Positions 6,354 through 9,595 of a DNA stretch of 9,595 bases are shown piece by piece. Numbering within the stretch: the first letter of the stretch is position 1; each line of letters begins with the position of its first letter. Both the position numbers and the translations under genes were made by a program. The notes beneath the pieces were generated by a model that was not told where the DNA came from, did no database searches, and saw nothing but the letters and a program-made list of their open reading frames with translations. Location: NCBI GenBank assembly GCA_964397565.1, contig CAYNJC010000068.1, positions 1 to 9,595 of the forward strand. Reading direction: 5' to 3'. The DNA is from JAPLST01 sp964397565. Lineage in GTDB: Bacteria; Auribacterota; UBA3054; JAPLST01.

Positions 6354-7544
6354 CAAGATCACGCGCCGGTGGCGGTGGATGATGCGATCACCACGCCGAT
6401 GAACACGCCGGTAACGATCGCGGTGCTGGCCAATGATCTAGAGTTTGACGGCGACACGCTGACGGTAACCGGGGTGACCAACCCACTGCACGGCACTGCA
6501 ACGTTGAACCCGGACAGCACAGTCCTGTATGCGCCGGAGGCGGGCTACCTAGGCTTGGACACCTTCACGTACACGATCAGTGACGGGCATCTCGGCGCGG
6601 ACTCCGCAACCGTTTCCATCACCGTCGGCGGTGTCACCAGCGACAGCGACATGTTCCTTGCCAAGATGCAGTGCCGCATCAAGTGGACCGGCCCCGTTGG
6701 CGTCGCCGCCGACCGGCTGTCCATCAGCGGCAAGATCAACCCGCGCGGGGCCAATCGCAACCTGAACGGCGCTATGGTAGTGCTGTGCGCCAACGGCGCG
6801 CAGTTGTTGCCTGCCGTGGCCTTGAACTCGCACGGCATCGCCGCCGGTGTGAGCAGCGGCGTCACTTACCGATTCCGCTTCGACTGGCTGCGCGGTTCCT
6901 ATTTCTTTACCATGAAGGGGCTGGACCTGCGCGCGTCCATGGGCGTGTCGAATCAGACAGCCATGCTCCTGCACGAACTGCCCATGCGCCTGACGATCGA
7001 AGGCGCGGATCTGGAAATCCCACTGGTGGTTGGCACCTTCGAGTGCCCCTGCGCGACCACGGCCGGCCAAGGCTCCAAGCTCAGTTTCCGCAGCAAGTCG
7101 AACCGGACCCTCACCGGGGTCTACCAGTGCAACAAGACCGTGGCGTCGCAAAAAGGCGCCGGGCACAATCTCAAGGTGAAAGGGGTGATCGAGGCCGAGG
7201 GCGGCGCGCCAGTGGTGCCCACCGGCGACATCACCGTCAAGATCGGCGATGCGACGCTGGTGATGCCCTTCGCGCACCTGGTCGGTCGCGGTACCACCTG
7301 GTCTTACAAGAATCGCACCGCTCAAGGCATCACCGGGTTCTCGCTGGACAACCGCAAGCACACCTTCGTGTTGTCGGCGTCCAAGGTGGCGGGCACCGGC
7401 ATACCGCTCAGCGGTCCGGCCGCACCGGCTGCACACCGGCTCCAGATCCAACTGCAGGTGCCAACGGCCGACGGCGTGCTGGTTTTCGACAGCATCGTTG
7501 AGATCCTGCGACGGTCCGGTGGCACGCGGGCCTGGCAGCGCTGA
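5610..7544 (+). CDS. Secreted DUF3494 (ice-binding-like) protein with Ig/cadherin-like and duplicated C-terminal domains
   Basis: 644 residues from ATG 5610; ATG 5622 and 5631 are in-frame alternatives, and no strong Shine-Dalgarno sequence decides. Residues 1-36 are a signal peptide (NRTKQ, hydrophobic core, cleavage likely after MMA). Residues 42-247 are DUF3494 (PF11999), with the hallmarks AQAQTDLTAAYNDAQGR, GQTLAPGLYW, NAVWIFQMGSTLTTAAG, IYWQVGSSATLGT and GRALARAGAVTFNG. Residues about 251-339 are a bacterial Ig/cadherin-like module (VAVDD, VLANDLEFDGDTLTV, FTYTISDG). From about 347 there are two diverged copies of a beta-rich domain (about 347-475 and 480-644), starting LSISGKI and LKVKGVI. 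There is no sorting tail. Ice-binding activity is proven only for some DUF3494 members; adhesion or matrix roles are equally likely. Spacing to the previous gene (25 nt) implies co-transcription. Confidence 0.9.
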   Translation: MKKTMITMTLHDNRTKQILMGLALAAAAMLTQPMMAASPAPINLNSCTTFAVLAGTAVSTTGGGIINGDVGLFPAGSQGIPPAQVNGNIYNGGAIALQAQTDLTAAYNDAQGRSANRITLTEGENIGGQTLAPGLYWSATSLQITGDLTLDAGGDSNAVWIFQMGSTLTTAAGGAGDPHSRVILAGGAQASNIYWQVGSSATLGTYSIFHGTIMAQASITMDTASLMHGRALARAGAVTFNGVSGSLPQDHAPVAVDDAITTPMNTPVTIAVLANDLEFDGDTLTVTGVTNPLHGTATLNPDSTVLYAPEAGYLGLDTFTYTISDGHLGADSATVSITVGGVTSDSDMFLAKMQCRIKWTGPVGVAADRLSISGKINPRGANRNLNGAMVVLCANGAQLLPAVALNSHGIAAGVSSGVTYRFRFDWLRGSYFFTMKGLDLRASMGVSNQTAMLLHELPMRLTIEGADLEIPLVVGTFECPCATTAGQGSKLSFRSKSNRTLTGVYQCNKTVASQKGAGHNLKVKGVIEAEGGAPVVPTGDITVKIGDATLVMPFAHLVGRGTTWSYKNRTAQGITGFSLDNRKHTFVLSASKVAGTGIPLSGPAAPAAHRLQIQLQVPTADGVLVFDSIVEILRRSGGTRAWQR

Positions 7545-7584
7545 CCAGCACGCGTCACACAAATTGCATGTTAACGACGTACCC

Positions 7585-8345
7585 ACATTAATTACAACAC
7601 AATGGAGAAAACTATGAACACGACAACACCACACAACAACCGTACGAAACAAATCATCATAGGCCTTGCCCTTGCGGCGGCCGCGATGTTGACCCAGCCC
7701 GCGATGGCAGCCAGCCCCGCGCTGATAAACCTCAATTCGTGCAACACGTTCGCGATTTTGGCCAGCAGCGCGGTTTCGACCACGGGGAGCGGCATCATCA
7801 ATGGGGATGTCGGACTGTTTCCGGCAGGTTCGCAGGGCATCCCGCCGGCACAGGTGAACGGCAACATCTACAACGGCGGTCCTATCGCACAACAGGCCCA
7901 GGCCGACTTGACCATCGCGTACAACGACGCCCAGGGCCGCTCTTTAAATCGAATAACATTGACCGATGGGGAGAATATCGGCGGGCAAACGCTCGCCCCG
8001 GGCCTCTATTGGTCCGCGTCCTCGCTGGAAATAACCGGCGACCTCACCCTCGACGCCGGCGGCGACCCGAATGCGGTCTGGATATTCCAGATGGGCTCCA
8101 CGCTGACCACGGCCGCCGGTGGCGCCGGTGACCCGCATAGCCGGGTTATCCTGGCGGGCAGCGCACAGGCGCGCAACATCTTTTGGCAGGTCGGCAGTTC
8201 CGCGACGCTCGGCACCTACTCCATCTTCAAGGGAACCATACTGGCGCAGGCATCCATCTCGATGGATACCGATTCCATTATGGACGGCCGGGCGTTGGCA
8301 CGCGCGGGCGCGGTTACCTTCAATGGCGTGAGCGGCAGTCTGCCG
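7585..8345 (+). repeat. Duplicated segment, copy B (leader + signal peptide + DUF3494)
   Basis: Partner of 5593-6353. Because the duplication includes only a short leader and not the sigma-54 promoter, this copy probably relies on read-through or on a weak local promoter. Confidence 0.9.
7604..7607 (+). promoter_or_regulatory. Ribosome binding site favouring ATG 7614
   Basis: GGAG lies 6 nt before ATG 7614, within the alternative start ATG 7602. In the upstream paralogue the aligned bases read GAAG, so the signal is better in this copy. Confidence 0.5.
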
Positions 8346-9257
8346 GCCACTGACACGCCGTTCGTCCGCATCACCAACCAGCCGCCCCATCTGGTCTCGA
8401 ATTCGGTTACCACGGTCTATCTCGCCGGCACGAACAACCTGAGCGTCGTCGGTGCCATGTACCGGCGCAACCACACCACCGGCGCTGATGGTCCGCTTAC
8501 CCGCACGGCATCGAGCAACACCTGGTTCGGCACGGTCAGCGGGCTCGCCGTGGGCGCCAACCACATCCATGTTCACGGCACCAATGTCTATGGCCAGGTC
8601 GCCTTCGACGACGTCACGGTTGTCCGCCTGGATGCCGGCCCGACCCCGCCCTACATCGACATCACCAACGGCCCGGACATCTTTGTCACTTACGACTTCA
8701 CCAGCGCCACGTTCGGCGGCACGAACGACAATGTCGTCGGCGTGATGTGGTGGAGCAACGTCACAACCAGCGCAGGCGGCGCAATGGCCGCAACGGACGC
8801 GTGGTCGCTGACCGTCGGCGGCTTGGCCGTCTGCGTGAACGAGTTCTACGTGTACGGCACCAATAGATACGGCGCGTTCGCATCGGAGTTCGTTGACATC
8901 GTGCGCAGGTCCACGGGCACCGGCCTGCCCTTCGTGGATGTTACTAGCACAACGCAGGTGGCCGACATCACCGTGCCGTTCGCCGCCACAGGCACCAACA
9001 ACCTCCATGTGGTTGGCACTATGTGGGTCTCCAATGCGGCCAACGGGCAGCAGCTTGGCTTTGCGGCCGCCCCGGCGTGGGTTGCCGCGGCCGTCGACCT
9101 CGAATTTCTCACCAATACTATTTATGTCTTCGGCAGTAATCTGCTGGGCAATGTGACGAACGACACGATGGTGGTGATCGGCGTGCCCGAAGGCGTGAGC
9201 CTACTCGGCCTGACGGCGCTGACGATGCTGGTGGCGCGCAGAAGATTGCGCGCGTGA
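7614..9257 (+). CDS. Secreted DUF3494 (ice-binding-like) protein with three Ig-like repeats and PEP-CTERM-like tail
   Basis: 547 residues from ATG 7614, chosen for its GGAG; ATG 7602 would add four residues. Signal peptide about 1-32 (cleavage likely after AMA). DUF3494 about 38-243, about 87% identical to the upstream paralogue (32 differences in about 248 residues, counted by hand). Three repeats of about 90 residues follow (about 247-343, 344-438, 439-523), each opening with a phrase like FVRITN/YIDITN/FVDVTS and carrying GTNNLSVVG/GTNDNVVG/GTNNLHVVG, then NxxxVxGTNxYG-type ends; they look like Ig-like beta-sandwiches. The C-terminus has VPEG (524-527), a hydrophobic stretch (528-541) and RRRLRA (542-547), the layout of PEP-CTERM exosortase signals with Gly for the usual second Pro. 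No exosortase is in the window. The 7545-7601 gap has no terminator and only a poor sigma-70 match, so it probably belongs to the operon. Likely a surface-exposed or released matrix or adhesive protein (inference). Confidence 0.9.
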   Translation: MNTTTPHNNRTKQIIIGLALAAAAMLTQPAMAASPALINLNSCNTFAILASSAVSTTGSGIINGDVGLFPAGSQGIPPAQVNGNIYNGGPIAQQAQADLTIAYNDAQGRSLNRITLTDGENIGGQTLAPGLYWSASSLEITGDLTLDAGGDPNAVWIFQMGSTLTTAAGGAGDPHSRVILAGSAQARNIFWQVGSSATLGTYSIFKGTILAQASISMDTDSIMDGRALARAGAVTFNGVSGSLPATDTPFVRITNQPPHLVSNSVTTVYLAGTNNLSVVGAMYRRNHTTGADGPLTRTASSNTWFGTVSGLAVGANHIHVHGTNVYGQVAFDDVTVVRLDAGPTPPYIDITNGPDIFVTYDFTSATFGGTNDNVVGVMWWSNVTTSAGGAMAATDAWSLTVGGLAVCVNEFYVYGTNRYGAFASEFVDIVRRSTGTGLPFVDVTSTTQVADITVPFAATGTNNLHVVGTMWVSNAANGQQLGFAAAPAWVAAAVDLEFLTNTIYVFGSNLLGNVTNDTMVVIGVPEGVSLLGLTALTMLVARRRLRA

Positions 9258-9595
9258 CATTTTGCCACGCAAGATCACAATAGACCGCAAAGAAACAATG
9301 TCAGTGCTGTTGCTGTCTTCGGAGTCTTGGTGAGAGATCGTCTGCGCAGCAGGGCTGGCGACCCTCCGGCAGCAGCGTGCCCTGGAGAGCCACCAGACAT
9401 CGGAACAGCCACGGCCGCAGCTGCGTGCGCATGCGCTTTTCCGGAGAGGGACGCGGGCCACCGCGTCCTTATCCGGCGGCCACGGTCTTGGACGCCCTAT
9501 CCCGCCGATGGCGCGTAGTCGCAACGTCGCGCGGCAATTCCTAATGAATGCGCTTACTAGGTGTCATGCCAATTGTAGCCGCGGGCGCTGACCGC
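9258..9595. other. Gene-poor stretch at the right end
   Basis: No convincing gene in 338 bases. Short open frames on both strands lack ribosome sites and plausible protein sequence. The only structured element is the hairpin at 9447-9470. A GGCAATTC / GCCAATTG pair lies near 9533-9575 but does not form a meaningful stem. Confidence 0.5.
9447..9470 (+). terminator. GC-rich hairpin, possible terminator of the surface-protein operon
   Basis: GGACGCGG (9449-9456), loop GCCA, CCGCGTCC (9461-9468): a perfect 8-bp stem, extendable by G-U and A-U pairs to 9447-9470. It is followed only by TTATCC, so the U tract is poor. It lies 190 nt after the last stop codon. It could also be a Rho-associated 3'-end stabiliser. 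Confidence 0.4.

Noticed and set aside
7545..7601. Separate promoter for the second DUF3494 gene
   Set aside because: TTGCAT at 7564 is followed at 17 bp only by ATTAAT, which lacks the key -10 bases; no sigma-54 motif is present.
6549..7892. A 447-codon minus-strand open frame
   Set aside because: It spans the end of one DUF3494 gene, the gap and the start of the next; those have clear domains and signal peptides, so this is a GC-rich shadow.
5610..9257. Calling the DUF3494 proteins antifreeze proteins and the organism cold-adapted
   Set aside because: DUF3494 domains are widespread in non-cold bacteria, and activity cannot be read from the sequence alone.
9201..9524. A 107-codon minus-strand ORF at the right end
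   Set aside because: It overlaps the 3' end of the clear plus-strand gene, has an Arg/Cys/Ser-rich composition typical of antisense frames, and shows no ribosome site.

Overview
The window comes from a GC-rich, Gram-negative-type bacterium. It carries secreted proteins with Sec signal peptides, a sigma-54 activator, a WXXGXW-repeat protein, two DUF3494 (ice-binding-like) proteins and a PEP-CTERM-like sorting tail. That mix, and the three Ig-like repeats of the last protein, recall PVC-superphylum genomes (Kiritimatiellota, Verrucomicrobia, Planctomycetes). This is an impression from composition, not a phylogenetic result.

Layout. (1) 1-1462, minus strand: the N-terminal part of a multi-PAS sensor protein that runs off the left edge; two of its PAS domains are near-identical tandem copies. 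(2) 1463-1744: a divergent control region with a good sigma-70-type promoter facing each way and a 12-bp palindrome. (3) 1745-3389, plus strand: a possible 72-codon small ORF, then a 471-residue NtrC-type response regulator (REC, AAA+ sigma-54 interaction domain, Fis-type HTH). (4) 3390-3640: a 17-bp perfect palindrome or hairpin at the regulator's stop codon, a second small palindrome, and a strong match to a sigma-54 promoter (TGGCAC-N5-GTGCT, correct GG/GC spacing). (5) 3641-9257, plus strand: three exported proteins in a row. The first has WXXGXW repeats and a proline-rich tandem-repeat tail. The other two are tandem paralogues sharing an 87%-identical signal peptide plus DUF3494 domain but carrying unrelated C-terminal halves. 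The last ends in a VPEG-hydrophobic-RRR tail like a PEP-CTERM sorting signal. (6) 9258-9595: no convincing gene, one GC-rich hairpin.

Reading of the locus (inference): a divergent sensor/response-regulator pair controls a sigma-54-dependent operon of surface or matrix proteins next door. The parallel is the PrsK/PrsR/RpoN control of PEP-CTERM exopolymer proteins known from Zoogloea-like bacteria. The sensor's output domain, any exosortase and any polysaccharide genes lie outside the window, so the circuit is a testable proposal.
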